Counted from the stretch's first letter, positions 34,464-43,905 are shown. The stretch: 64,000 nucleotides of DNA from DATCRE01 sp964235605 (GCA_964235605.1 CAXSCR010000002.1:1-64000), one strand, 5' to 3'. Program-made: numbers and translations. The notes: a model not told the origin generated them from the letters alone.

Positions 34464-35930
34464 TTACCATCCAGGATTTTGTGGTCTTAGATTAGGATTG
34501 ATATCAAACTCCTTTTGGGGAATTGGTAATAAGTAATACTTGTCCGATACATTCTTTTTATCTACGTGTTGGCTTAGTTCAGTCACGAGCCGTTTCGTTC
34601 TAAGAAGATCAAACCAACGGATTTGCTCATATACAAATTCGAGTCGACGTTCTTGGTAAACTGAATCTCTGAATTGAAATTGAGTAAGGCCTTCGGTGAG
34701 GTCATCTAATCCTGCTCTGTTACGAACTTTATTAATTGCGTCATAAGCTTCTTCTGTGGGGCCTTGAAGTTCATTGATAGCTTCAGCGTAAAATAATATT
34801 ACCTCAGCATAACGTATAATCGGAATGTTTTTCTGTGATTGGAATATACCTGAGTTTAAGTCAATGTATTTGTTGAAGTGAGGCGAGAAGTTTGTTCCAT
34901 TATGTGAATCAAAAAAAGTAACTGCTTTACGTTTATCATTCTGCTTAAATAGCGCGACTATACTGGGGTGTGGCACGTCAGCGTCCCAACCATTTAAAGA
35001 GGCTGGTGACGATGCACCGCTTAAGATGTTGACATTGCTAGTACCATTGGTGAGATAGTTTCCATCCGTTAAAAATTGTGCTGAAAAAATATGCTCAACG
35101 GTGTTCTTTTTAGCCACCTCAAAGAGGTCTGCATACTCAGGAAAAAGATCATATATTCCCAGCGATTTAATCTCTGCATACTTGATGAGTGCATCGTCCC
35201 ATCGTTCTAATGTCGCATAGACTTTTAAAAGAAGCGCTTTAGCTGCTCCCTTCGTTGCACGACCTACATCCGACGCGGGGTATTCTACCGGCAGTGCTTC
35301 TGCATCGGTAAGATCATCAATGATTTGCTGATAGACGGTTGCTGCTGGTGTTCTGGTAGGGTTGATGTTCTCTAGGCTCGTCGTTTCATGTATTACAAGA
35401 GGAACATCACCCCACAATCTCACGAGGTTAAAGTAATACACCGCCCTTAGAAATTTAGCCTCTAGAACAAGCCTGTCTCTTAACGCAGGATCAAAATCAA
35501 TTGCAGGTATCCTGTCTATCGCTGCATTCGCTCTATCAATACCCTCATAATGTTGTCTCCAAAGTTCATCATATCTTCCACTTGTTGTAGACGATGTTAA
35601 TGCAGCAATAGATCGAACATCAGGATTGGTTGCGCCAGGACCAGGCAAGTGATCATCTGAACTCATACCGACAGCTAACACCAGCAAGCGATTATAGATA
35701 CTTGCATGATCGCCATGTGTATTGTGGGTTAAATCACTGTAGACAGAGGTTACCGCTGAGATCGCATCTGATTGTGTTTTATAAAAATTAGAAGATACTA
35801 TTGATGACTTAGGCTCTTGATCAAGATCTGCGCATGACCAAATAAAAAGCATGAAGGCAGCTGTGAACATAAAATTGAAAATTGATTGTGTAAATGGATA
35901 TTTTAAAAATGTATTTGATATAGATTTCAT
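34464..35930 (-). CDS. SusD/RagB-family lipoprotein
   Basis: 488-residue surface lipoprotein with lipobox region MLFIWSC, then ADLDQEPKSSIVSSNFY. Conserved helices LVLEAKFLRAVYYFNLVRLW, RYAEVILFYAEAINE and QERRLEFVYEQIRWFDLLR, and the usual end LLPIPQKEFDINPNLRPQNP. Partner of the SusC that precedes it by 28 bp. Similar to but clearly diverged from the SusD at 14870, suggesting related but different ligands. Confidence 0.95.
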   Translation of the reverse strand: MKSISNTFLKYPFTQSIFNFMFTAAFMLFIWSCADLDQEPKSSIVSSNFYKTQSDAISAVTSVYSDLTHNTHGDHASIYNRLLVLAVGMSSDDHLPGPGATNPDVRSIAALTSSTTSGRYDELWRQHYEGIDRANAAIDRIPAIDFDPALRDRLVLEAKFLRAVYYFNLVRLWGDVPLVIHETTSLENINPTRTPAATVYQQIIDDLTDAEALPVEYPASDVGRATKGAAKALLLKVYATLERWDDALIKYAEIKSLGIYDLFPEYADLFEVAKKNTVEHIFSAQFLTDGNYLTNGTSNVNILSGASSPASLNGWDADVPHPSIVALFKQNDKRKAVTFFDSHNGTNFSPHFNKYIDLNSGIFQSQKNIPIIRYAEVILFYAEAINELQGPTEEAYDAINKVRNRAGLDDLTEGLTQFQFRDSVYQERRLEFVYEQIRWFDLLRTKRLVTELSQHVDKKNVSDKYYLLPIPQKEFDINPNLRPQNPGW

Positions 35931-35958
35931 AATAGATGCGATTATAATTTTTGACTAA

Positions 35959-38900
35959 TTAAAATGTAATACTTACGCCACCTATAAAAGACTTGGCGTT
36001 CGGATATGTCGAATAGTCGATACCCTGTGCCGTACTGTTTCTGTAATAGTTTACTTCAGGATCATACCCATCATACTTTGTCCACGTTACTGTGTTTAGC
36101 GCTGATGCATAGATTCTAACATTCTTAATTTTTACTTTGGATAATAAATTTTTCGGTAAGTTGTAACCGATGGTAATTGTCTTTAGGCGGATATAAGATC
36201 CATCTTCCAAAAACCGATCAGACACAGGTATGGTGGGTACGTTTTCATTGGCACGTGGCACAGTTCCATTTTCATTCTCCGGTGCCCAGCGATTGGCTAC
36301 TTCATCCAATGAATTTTGAAAACCAGTAGTCAATAAAAGATACTGTTTTATCTGACTGTAAATCTTGTTACCGTAAGATCCTTGAAATAGAACAGAGAGG
36401 TCAAAATTTTTATACGCGAATGTATTTGTAAATCCGAATAGAAACTTGGGTTGTGAATTCCCTGTAATGCGACGGTCACCAGCCTGTGTTATTTTCCCAT
36501 CACCATCAAGATCTTTATATTTTTGATCACCAGGTTTTGTATTGGCTTGATCAATACGAGGTGTGATTAAAATATCATCGGTTGATTTGAAAATTCCATC
36601 AGTCACATAGCTATAGAAAGTGCCTAATGGCTCACCAATTTTTACAATTACGGGTTGAAAGCCTTCCTGTACCGCTGGAAAATAACGATCACGTGATCCG
36701 CCTATGCTTACAACTTTATTACGATTCAATGAAAATAGCAATGTTGATCGCCAGGTGAGCTTGGTGTCTTTTAGATTAACTGTATTCAAGCCCAGTTCAA
36801 TACCTTTGTTCTCCACTTCCCCGGTATTCTTAAGTGCCTTTTCAAATCCGGTAGAGTAGGGCACAGGGAAATCCAATAGCAAATTTGATGTACGCTTGTA
36901 ATAGGCATCAAACACCAGACTTATCTTGTTATCAAACAAGTCTGCATCAAGACCGATGTCGTATTGGTATGTTTTTTCCCAGCCAAGATTTGGATTGGCA
37001 ATACGATTGGGGGCATAACCAACTTGTGACGCATTTCCGATCACTGCCTGACTTGTACTTAATGTTGCCAGTGCTTGATATTGACCTATCTCCTGATTGC
37101 CCGTTGTGCCCGCGCTTAATCTTAATTTTAGGTTGTCAATAAAATCAATTGATTTAATAAAGTTTTCTTTGGTGAGCGACCAGGCAAGTGAACCTGACAA
37201 GAAATTACCCCACCTGTTTTTTGCACCAAAACGCGATGAGCCATCAGAACGAATTGTAAGGGTGGCATAATACTTCTGATCATAGTTGTAACTAACACGG
37301 CCTAGGTAAGATTGTAAAGACCAGGCATAATAATCAGATCCGGGTTTGGAATAGAACCCACCCGAACCTAGGTTGTTATAGGCGGTTACGTCATTGATAA
37401 ATGATTGCGAACCCGCCAATACACTTTCAGATGAATATGCTTGCTGTGTATAGCCAGCTAAAACATTGATGTTGTTAAGTCCAATATTGCTTGAATAAGA
37501 TAGCGTGTTTTCATTCAACCATGATTTACCCGATTGTGTACCTACCGAGGCAATGCCATGTGCGGCAAGCCCTTCGAAAAGTGATGATGGTATATAACTG
37601 TTTTGTTTATTTTGGAGCAGGTCTGCGCCAAATAAGACCTTTGCATTAAGCCCATTTATTATTTCATATTCTCCATACAGAGAACCTAAAATTCGGTTAA
37701 GATCACTTTTATTATTTACTGATGTAAGTGTAGCGATTGGGTTGGCAACAGCAGACTCGTACGGGCTCTTTAAGGTGTAAGCTCCTTTAGCATCACGAAG
37801 TGATACCGTAGGAGGAATAAAAAGAAGTGCTGCAGTAACATCGCCAGGTAAAACGTTGGTTGCAGAACTGCTCGCGTTTATATTGACGCCTGTTTTAAAT
37901 TTCGCACTTATTTCACTTTCTAAATTTATTCTTCCTGAAAATCGCTTAAATCCTGTGTTTAATGCAATGCCTTGTTGATTAGTGTAGGATGTTGATATTC
38001 CAAAGCGAGTTTTGTCACTACCACCTAAAATAGTTATCTGGTGATTTTGTGTTGGTGCATCTCGATATGCTTCTGCTTGCCAATCTGTACCTTTTCCGAA
38101 TGCAGCTATTTCTGCTTCTGTAAATACATGAGAATTTGGGCTAGGTGTACCCACATGACTTTGAAGCGCATCATTTTTTAATCTTGCCCATTGTTGAGCA
38201 TCCAATAACGGAAGTGTTCTGGTCACTTGTTGCACACCATAAAAACCATTATAAGAGACCGATGTTTCTCCAGCCTTTCCTTTTTTGGTTGTTATTATTA
38301 CAACACCATTGGCACCACGAGATCCATAAATTGCCGTGGCTGATGCGTCTTTTAAAACACTTAATGATTCTATATCGCCTGGATTTAAAAAAGATAGCGC
38401 ATTTAGTTGAAGACTACTATTGCCGTTTATAAGTGCACCTGCATTAGCATCGCTGTTATTATTGTAAATCGGAAATCCGTCAACAACATATAACGGCTCG
38501 GTTCCTCCAGTAATGGAATTGCCTCCCCTTATTTTAATGTTCACAGCACCACCTGGTTGACCTGTTGATTGTGTTACCTGTACACCAGGTACTTGCCCTT
38601 GAAGTGCTTTGTCGAATGAAGTTAAAGGAATCTCTGTTAGACGTTCAACCGAAACAGAAGAGATGGAGCCTGTAAAATCTGCACGCTTTTGTTTGCCATA
38701 TCCGATTACAACGACTTCATTTAAAACATTATCTAACTTAAGAGATACTTCTAGTATTTCCTCTGTGAATTCGTAGACTTCCACTTCTTGCTCCTTATAT
38801 CCGAGAAACTTTACAATAAGTGTGAGTGGAAAATCTTTTTTTGAATTTTGAATGTTAAATTCTCCATTTGTATCAACGGCAATACCTACGCCAGTATTTT

Positions 38901-39030
38901 TAATGAGTATTGTTGCCCCAGGTAAAGTCTGTCCTGTTTCATCTTTAACAATGCCCCTAATAACCTCTTGTGCGTAAGAAGTAATAAATGATAAAAAGCT
39001 TAGTGATGTTATAAGTAGAATTCGTTTCAT
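35959..39030 (-). CDS. SusC/RagA-family TonB-dependent transporter
   Basis: 1023 residues: signal peptide MKRILLITSLSFLSFITSYA, carboxypeptidase-regulatory-like domain (IRGIVKDETGQTLPGATIL), NEVVVIGYG linker, plug with VNIKIRGGNSI, PLYVVDGFP and DASATAIYGSRGANGVVIITT, and a long barrel ending GGVSITF. First structural gene of the minus-strand sulfatase operon. Its leader (39031-39396) carries the Cys-rich ORF and regulatory structures described separately. The substrate is presumably a sulfate ester. Confidence 0.95.
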   Translation of the reverse strand: MKRILLITSLSFLSFITSYAQEVIRGIVKDETGQTLPGATILIKNTGVGIAVDTNGEFNIQNSKKDFPLTLIVKFLGYKEQEVEVYEFTEEILEVSLKLDNVLNEVVVIGYGKQKRADFTGSISSVSVERLTEIPLTSFDKALQGQVPGVQVTQSTGQPGGAVNIKIRGGNSITGGTEPLYVVDGFPIYNNNSDANAGALINGNSSLQLNALSFLNPGDIESLSVLKDASATAIYGSRGANGVVIITTKKGKAGETSVSYNGFYGVQQVTRTLPLLDAQQWARLKNDALQSHVGTPSPNSHVFTEAEIAAFGKGTDWQAEAYRDAPTQNHQITILGGSDKTRFGISTSYTNQQGIALNTGFKRFSGRINLESEISAKFKTGVNINASSSATNVLPGDVTAALLFIPPTVSLRDAKGAYTLKSPYESAVANPIATLTSVNNKSDLNRILGSLYGEYEIINGLNAKVLFGADLLQNKQNSYIPSSLFEGLAAHGIASVGTQSGKSWLNENTLSYSSNIGLNNINVLAGYTQQAYSSESVLAGSQSFINDVTAYNNLGSGGFYSKPGSDYYAWSLQSYLGRVSYNYDQKYYATLTIRSDGSSRFGAKNRWGNFLSGSLAWSLTKENFIKSIDFIDNLKLRLSAGTTGNQEIGQYQALATLSTSQAVIGNASQVGYAPNRIANPNLGWEKTYQYDIGLDADLFDNKISLVFDAYYKRTSNLLLDFPVPYSTGFEKALKNTGEVENKGIELGLNTVNLKDTKLTWRSTLLFSLNRNKVVSIGGSRDRYFPAVQEGFQPVIVKIGEPLGTFYSYVTDGIFKSTDDILITPRIDQANTKPGDQKYKDLDGDGKITQAGDRRITGNSQPKFLFGFTNTFAYKNFDLSVLFQGSYGNKIYSQIKQYLLLTTGFQNSLDEVANRWAPENENGTVPRANENVPTIPVSDRFLEDGSYIRLKTITIGYNLPKNLLSKVKIKNVRIYASALNTVTWTKYDGYDPEVNYYRNSTAQGIDYSTYPNAKSFIGGVSITF

Positions 39031-39151
39031 ATGATTGCGTTATAATTGAGTGAATAAAGGAGCCTAAAAAACATCTACATACGCAACAGCATGAGCCTGA
39101 CAAGACTAATAGCTATTATAGCAGAGCAGAAGTGATCTTAAAATCCGTATT

Positions 39152-39185
39152 AAAAAAGAATGAGAAGGCTCATTGGTACATGAGC
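39152..39185 (-). promoter_or_regulatory. Putative attenuator: mutually exclusive hairpins
   Basis: On the minus strand GCTCAT (39185-39180) can pair with ATGAGC (39173-39168), or the overlapping AATGAG (39174-39169) can pair with CTCATT (39164-39159), which is followed by C and six T residues. The second is an intrinsic-terminator shape; the first prevents it. The switch begins 16 bases after the stop of the Cys-rich leader ORF. ATGAGCCT can also pair with AGGCTCAT at 39098-39091, closer to susC. Confidence 0.6.
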
Positions 39186-39201
39186 TTAAGGGAGTGTTAT
39201 A

Positions 39202-39276
39202 TTAACAACAACAAGAAGAGCAATTTATAAAGAACCACTCAATTTTTACAATTGCAGAATATACTGGGATCATCAT
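39202..39276 (-). CDS. Cys-rich leader peptide (24 aa, ends Cys-Ser-Ser-Cys-Cys-Cys)
   Basis: 24 codons and TAA, starting MMIPVYSAIVKIEWFF and ending CSSCCC. The last codons are TGC TCT TCT TGT TGT TGT. It starts 8 bases after a purine-rich GGTGGAAA that could aid initiation and lies about 170 bp upstream of susC. Apart from the terminal Cys run it has no sequence similarity to the leader ORF at 9579, so selection appears to act on the Cys codons rather than on the peptide. An alternative start is the second ATG. Probable attenuation leader sensing cysteine supply; not in standard annotations because of its length. Confidence 0.7.
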   Translation of the reverse strand: MMIPVYSAIVKIEWFFINCSSCCC

Positions 39277-39284
39277 TTTCGTTT

Positions 39285-39345
39285 TTTCCACCGTCTTAAA
39301 TATTAATAATTATAGATGTTGCTCCAGCCATTGGTGGAAAGCTGG
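39285..39345 (-). other. Leader hairpin with TTCCACCAA loop and potential pseudoknot
   Basis: Minus strand: CCAGC (39345-39341) pairs with GCTGG (39328-39324) around a loop containing TTTCCACC. That loop is perfectly complementary (8 bp) to GGTGGAAA at 39292-39285, just before the Cys ORF start. Pairing would make an H-type pseudoknot and hide the purine-rich stretch in front of the ORF. Size and linker do not match SAM-II as I know it. Confidence 0.45.
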
Positions 39346-39371
39346 GGCGGTATGAACAGATAAATTTAATA

Positions 39372-39396
39372 TCTATTAAACCGATAGACAAAAGTG
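39372..39396 (-). promoter_or_regulatory. Shared promoter-proximal motif, copy 2
   Basis: Core TTTGTCTATCGGTTTA followed by ATAGA; 24 of 25 positions match 9421-9445. It sits about 95 bp upstream of the Cys-rich ORF, pointing towards the susC-susD-sulfatase operon. Candidate operator or promoter for a common regulator of both sulfatase operons. Confidence 0.65.
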
Positions 39397-39546
39397 GTTT
39401 ATATATTTCACATTGCAAAAGAATAGATAAAATTATTTTTAAGGTATGTAAATCATAAACGTCTACCTAATATTATCACTTGGTTACATTGCTTAATATT
39501 ACGCAGTCAATGTAGATTGGAACGGCTATAACTTCATATTAAAACT

Positions 39547-39978
39547 GTGAAATATATTCAACTCGAACTAACACTTCCTGCCTATCCGCGTGGGTTTCAT
39601 CTAATCACCGGGTTGATTGAAGTGGCAATCCCTGAAATCCAACAGGTCGACATCGGGCAACTACAGGTTTTTATTAAACATACTTCTGCTAGCCTTTCAA
39701 TTAATGAAAATGCAGATTCTGCTGTACGTGCAGATTTTGAAAGTCATTTTAATAAAATGATACCAGAGAACGCCCCTTACTATAAACACAATTCGGAAGG
39801 CTCTGACGATATGCCTGCTCATATCAAATCATCTGTATTGGGCAGCAGTGTTTTAATTCCTATCACCAATGGAAAATTGAATCTAGGTACATGGCAGGGT
39901 ATCTATCTATGTGAACATCGTAACCATGCTGAGGGTAGGAAACTTGTGCTGACTGCTTTTGGGCAGGATGGTAATTAA
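39547..39978 (+). CDS. YjbQ/UPF0047 family protein
   Basis: 143 residues matching the YjbQ (secondary thiamine-phosphate synthase) family: GFHLITGLIEVA, VFIKHTSASLSINENAD, DMPAHIKSSVLGSSV, NGKLNLGTWQGIYLCEHR. The His residues of HTSAS, MPAH and CEHR form the metal site in the family. Cytoplasmic. Divergent from the minus-strand sulfatase operon, so its promoter shares the region around 39400-39546. Role in this organism is unknown. Confidence 0.88.
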   Translation: MKYIQLELTLPAYPRGFHLITGLIEVAIPEIQQVDIGQLQVFIKHTSASLSINENADSAVRADFESHFNKMIPENAPYYKHNSEGSDDMPAHIKSSVLGSSVLIPITNGKLNLGTWQGIYLCEHRNHAEGRKLVLTAFGQDGN

Positions 39979-40310
39979 TCTCTTATTATAAGTTTACATG
40001 TGAACGTGACAATACATTAGCATAATTATATGATTAGCTTTTATGATGTGCCAATATTTGATGGTTTAGTATTTTTTACTTGTCATATACATAAGGAAGG
40101 GTACAGCACTAGTTTATTGGTAAAGATATGATATGTAATGCGCTCGCTGTGTAGGCGTGGTGTTTAATGGAGTGAATTTTATAGCAGATAAGTTGCCCAG
40201 TGATATAGTTAAAAATTGGTTTTATTTAAACATACTAATAAAATAGAACAAGACATATCATTTAATTTTTTTTTGGCCGCATCAATCAAAAACAACTTAA
40301 ACCTATTTCT
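39979..40310. other. Spacer after yjbQ
   Basis: About 330 bases with no supported gene. A 32-codon frame near 40030 has nothing to recommend it. Confidence 0.45.
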
Positions 40311-40469
40311 ATGAAAAGTAATTTATGTTTGTTCGCACTTTTATTCACAGTACCATTTGCCTGAAGTGAGGAGCAGGAGTTATTATCGTCTGAGAAGCAT
40401 TCAACTGCCCTAGCAGCAAATGAAGACAATTTAAAATTGTGTTATGTACGACTGCAAGGGTGCATTTAA
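40311..40469 (+). pseudogene. Remnant of a small lipoprotein gene
   Basis: The frame starts with a good lipoprotein signal, MKSNLCLFALLFTVPFA, and then meets TGA at 40362-40364 exactly where a lipobox Cys is expected (FA-stop-SEEQELL). It continues open for 34 codons to TAA. One base change from TGC or TGT explains the stop. The remaining polypeptide has no recognised domain. Confidence 0.5.
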
Positions 40470-40562
40470 GTTATATCGCTCAAAGTATTGTGTATGATCA
40501 CACGAGCTCCATAAATACATGCTCTTGCAGTAAGGCAGGTGGTTATTCTTTATTTTGCTGCG

Positions 40563-42860
40563 CTATTCATCGATCTTGCCTGCTGACATTATTTCCAGAT
40601 GGTTCATCACGGCGCGTAGTTGTCCGTAATTAAATTTGCCTGCTAACTTTACATACAAATCTTTAGAAGTAAAACCTTCTGGCATTTCATTCAGCGTAGC
40701 GGCAATAATATTTACATTTTCTTCAGTAATGAATTTAAATACACTTACACGACCTGCGCCTACTGCCTTTGCAAGATGTCCGTCTATGGTTCCGATAACC
40801 AGGTTTCTTTCTTTGGCAATACTTTCAATTGAGTGTCCACTCTCCAGCATTTGCAAAGTTATATCGTATGTTGTAGCTGCGTCCTTTTGTTTGGCTTTCT
40901 TTGCACCCGCTGTGCCTTTAGGTTTCTTCTCCTTTTGTGGTTTTGTGCGCAACGAACTACGGATATCTTCAAGCAACTTCGTCCGTTCAAGGGCTCGTTG
41001 CGTTGTGAGGGTGTTAAAATCAAAGTGATCGCGATCTTCTCGTATAGCTTCAATTAAGTACAACGCTTTATCAATGTCTTCACACTTTTTAGAAAAGAGT
41101 TGGTCAAGTTCCGTAAGGCTTGTTACGTATACCTTAACACGCTTTTGCGATTTCATTTCCTCTATATGTTGCAATAGCAGTTTAACTATTTGGGCTAGAA
41201 CGTTTTTATAATATTCACTTCCTTTCCTAATACGGTCCAACAATTGTTGATGTTGTTCTTCAAAAAGCAGATTTGTTAATTGCCTTCTGAATTTTTGTGT
41301 GTTTTCTGTTTCAGTGTGAAGTATATTGCTAATCTGTTCAAGCATGGGCTTCATGGTCTGTTCTTGAAAACTGGTTATATCGCTTTTATTTCTTAGGATG
41401 TAAGCAATCTCTTTGATGAGTGTATCGAAATTAAATGTCCGGTTGATCAGGTACTGAATAAAGTCACCTTGTTTGTTTTTCATTACACCCGCCAATTCAG
41501 CTGGACGATGATTAGTTTCAGTAAATGAAACAACTTGTTTGTCCGTGCTAATAATTTTTGGATCAATGCGCGTGCTCAGCACTAGGCCCTCTAATGATCG
41601 CAGCCGCGATAATGCTACATAAACCTGACCATCTGCAAATGCCTCACCTAGATCAATGATGGCTTTGTCGAAAGTAAGTCCTTGACTTTTATGTACGGTA
41701 ATTGCCCAGGCTAACTTTATCGGATATTGTTCAAACGTACCAATCACCTCGTCGTCTAGTTCTTGGGTAGCTGTGTTGACGGTATATTTTTTATTTTCCC
41801 ACACTTCTTTTTTTAACGTGTACAAGGTATGTGTACCTGCCAAAGAAACTTCAATTTCTTTGGCTGATATAGACGTAACAGTAGCCAGCTTTCCATTGAA
41901 ATACATCTTGCCATCATTGTCATTTTTAGTGAACATGATCTGAGCGCCTTCTTTCAATTCCAGCTGCTGCAATACGGGATACATACTCTCGGGGAAATCG
42001 CCGTCTACAGTGGCTTTCAAAATATGTGAAGCTGTTTTTAGTTCTCTCAGGGCTTTCTGATTCAGCTCATCTGCTTTGTAATTATGCGTGGTGAGCGTAA
42101 TCACCTCAAGGAGGTTTTTAATTTCTTGTGTGGGTACATAATACTTATTCAGTTCGTCGATGTCTTCACGTGTCGGTTTATTATTACGTAGGTTGTTAAG
42201 AAGATTAATAAATAGATCATCACGTTGACGAAATATTTTGTCTAATTCAATGTAAACAAAACCATCTTGTTTTAACGCCTGCGATTCAAAAAACCAGGGA
42301 CTGCTATAGTAAGGTTTAAGCTGCGCTTCTTCTTCACGCTTCAATACAGGAGGTAACTGGTATAAATCACCAATCAACAACAGTTGTACGCCACCGAAAC
42401 TTTGTGTGAAATTACCTCTTGCTGCTTTTAAACGATAATCAATGGCGTCGAGCAAATCAGCACGTAGCATGCTTACTTCATCGATTACCAGTAAGTCGAT
42501 GGACCGAAGTACTTGTTTACGTGCGCTATTCAAGGGATGCTTACTAGCCAGCATATCAGATGTAAACCAATTTCTATCGGTACTAGATTCATTGGTAAGC
42601 GTTCTATTAGGCAGAAACATCCCAAATGGAAATAGGAACTGTGAGTGGATGGTAACGCCCCCGGCATTGAGGGCAGCAATGCCTGTGGGTGCCACAACAG
42701 CAAATTGTTTGTGGGTTCGGTTGGCTAAGTTTTTTAGAAAAGTAGTCTTGCCGGTACCAGCCTTTCCCGTAAGGAAAATATGGCTAACGGTGCTGTTAAT
42801 AAAACGTATAGCTGAGACAATAGTGTCGGTTTCAGGAAATTCATTTTCAGGTGAGGGCAT
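40563..42860 (-). CDS. Pif1-like superfamily 1B DNA helicase with C-terminal HTH
   Basis: 765 residues. Walker A GKAGTGKT at 32-39, TGIAALNAGGVTIHSQF, Walker B LLVIDEVSML, then GDLYQLPPV (motif III), and motif VI-like region AWAITVHKSQGLTFDKAIID followed by VALSRLRSLEG. The C-terminal third is helical and ends with an HTH of the type found in RecQ-like helicases (TYDITLQMLESGHSIESIAK), after a lysine-rich linker. Likely a cytoplasmic 5'-3' helicase for G-quadruplexes or replication intermediates. A Bacteroidota-typical architecture; no operon partner. Confidence 0.88.
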   Translation of the reverse strand: MPSPENEFPETDTIVSAIRFINSTVSHIFLTGKAGTGKTTFLKNLANRTHKQFAVVAPTGIAALNAGGVTIHSQFLFPFGMFLPNRTLTNESSTDRNWFTSDMLASKHPLNSARKQVLRSIDLLVIDEVSMLRADLLDAIDYRLKAARGNFTQSFGGVQLLLIGDLYQLPPVLKREEEAQLKPYYSSPWFFESQALKQDGFVYIELDKIFRQRDDLFINLLNNLRNNKPTREDIDELNKYYVPTQEIKNLLEVITLTTHNYKADELNQKALRELKTASHILKATVDGDFPESMYPVLQQLELKEGAQIMFTKNDNDGKMYFNGKLATVTSISAKEIEVSLAGTHTLYTLKKEVWENKKYTVNTATQELDDEVIGTFEQYPIKLAWAITVHKSQGLTFDKAIIDLGEAFADGQVYVALSRLRSLEGLVLSTRIDPKIISTDKQVVSFTETNHRPAELAGVMKNKQGDFIQYLINRTFNFDTLIKEIAYILRNKSDITSFQEQTMKPMLEQISNILHTETENTQKFRRQLTNLLFEEQHQQLLDRIRKGSEYYKNVLAQIVKLLLQHIEEMKSQKRVKVYVTSLTELDQLFSKKCEDIDKALYLIEAIREDRDHFDFNTLTTQRALERTKLLEDIRSSLRTKPQKEKKPKGTAGAKKAKQKDAATTYDITLQMLESGHSIESIAKERNLVIGTIDGHLAKAVGAGRVSVFKFITEENVNIIAATLNEMPEGFTSKDLYVKLAGKFNYGQLRAVMNHLEIMSAGKIDE

Positions 42861-42994
42861 AATGGATAATTACGAATTATCCCGCAAGGTACTAATGCTG
42901 AATTACAATTTAAATTTTAAATGATCTAGCAAAGGGCTTACATCTAAAGTATGATATAATTACTCACGAGATGTATTAGGTTTTCGAGGAAAAC

Positions 42995-43022
42995 AACTAG
43001 ATGATTCGCAAATCATCTAGTT
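42995..43022 (-). terminator. Terminator of the haloperoxidase-like gene
   Basis: Perfect 12-bp stem AACTAGATGATT/AATCATCTAGTT with loop CGCA, 25 bases past the stop of the minus-strand hydrolase gene, followed on that strand by GTTTTCC. It may also end transcription in the other direction. Confidence 0.65.
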
Positions 43023-43047
43023 ATGCAAATAGCTTGTACTGTTAATA

Positions 43048-43905
43048 TTAATACACTGCAGCGGGCACGGTTTCTCTTATGAATTCAATCAAATCTTTAT
43101 TTAATTTTTGTTTTTCAGTATAGAACAATCCATGCGGCGCTCCTTCATAGACCACGTATCTATTATCAGGAATTAATTTGGCAGCTTGATCACTTGTTGG
43201 TAACATAGGCACAATCTTATCGGCATCGCCATGGATTATTAATGTAGGCACGTGTACAGAAGCCATTTCACTTCGGAAATCTGTATAGGCAAACGATTTT
43301 GCACATTCTTGAGTTGCTTTCGGTGAAGCCACAGAGGCTAACATTCTAAAGTATTCAAGGTAGGGTACACTTACCGGCCTTTTAATTAGATTTATACCAA
43401 AAAATTGTTTACCAAATCCTTCTAAAAAATTGATTCGATCATCTGTTATGCTTTGCAGCATTTCTTCAAATATAGAAGCATCAGTGCCTTCAGGATTATC
43501 ATCTGTTTTAAGAAGATAGGGTGTTACGCAGCTAATAAGTACAACACGGCTCACCCTTTCTCCGCCATACTTGCTAAAGTATCGTATTACTTCGCCCCCA
43601 CCCATTGAGAATCCTACTAGTGTTACATCACGAAGATCAAGCTGTACAAGCAAAGCTTTAAGATCTTCTGTTAGCGTATCGTAATCATAACCACTATATG
43701 GTTTAGATGATTTTCCAAATCCACGTCTATCATAAGCAATTACCCGATAACCCGCATCCACCAAATCATTGATCTGATATTCCCACATTTCATGGCTAGA
43801 TGGCCATCCATGAATAAGTACAATTGGTTGCCCTTGACCGACGTCCTCATAATGAATTTTTATGGGATCATTAAATCTTAAGTCTGTAGTTTCTATAAAG
43901 CTCAT
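43048..43905 (-). CDS. Alpha/beta hydrolase, non-heme haloperoxidase type
   Basis: 285 residues, no signal peptide. Oxyanion strand IVLIHGWPSSHEMW, conserved AYDRRGFGKSSKP, nucleophile elbow GFSMGGGE with Ser100, acid in IHGDADKIVP and His in EGAPHGLFYTE. This is the pattern of cofactor-free haloperoxidases and related esterases; the natural substrate cannot be inferred. Single gene between the helicase and the Bcr/CflA transporter. Confidence 0.88.
   Translation of the reverse strand: MSFIETTDLRFNDPIKIHYEDVGQGQPIVLIHGWPSSHEMWEYQINDLVDAGYRVIAYDRRGFGKSSKPYSGYDYDTLTEDLKALLVQLDLRDVTLVGFSMGGGEVIRYFSKYGGERVSRVVLISCVTPYLLKTDDNPEGTDASIFEEMLQSITDDRINFLEGFGKQFFGINLIKRPVSVPYLEYFRMLASVASPKATQECAKSFAYTDFRSEMASVHVPTLIIHGDADKIVPMLPTSDQAAKLIPDNRYVVYEGAPHGLFYTEKQKLNKDLIEFIRETVPAAVY

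Noticed and set aside
39285..39345. SAM-II riboswitch in leader 2
   Set aside because: The pseudoknot has a much longer linker than SAM-II and lacks its conserved core as I know it.
40362..40364. TGA read as selenocysteine
   Set aside because: No SECIS-like element was seen and the position is a lipobox Cys, so a point mutation is simpler.
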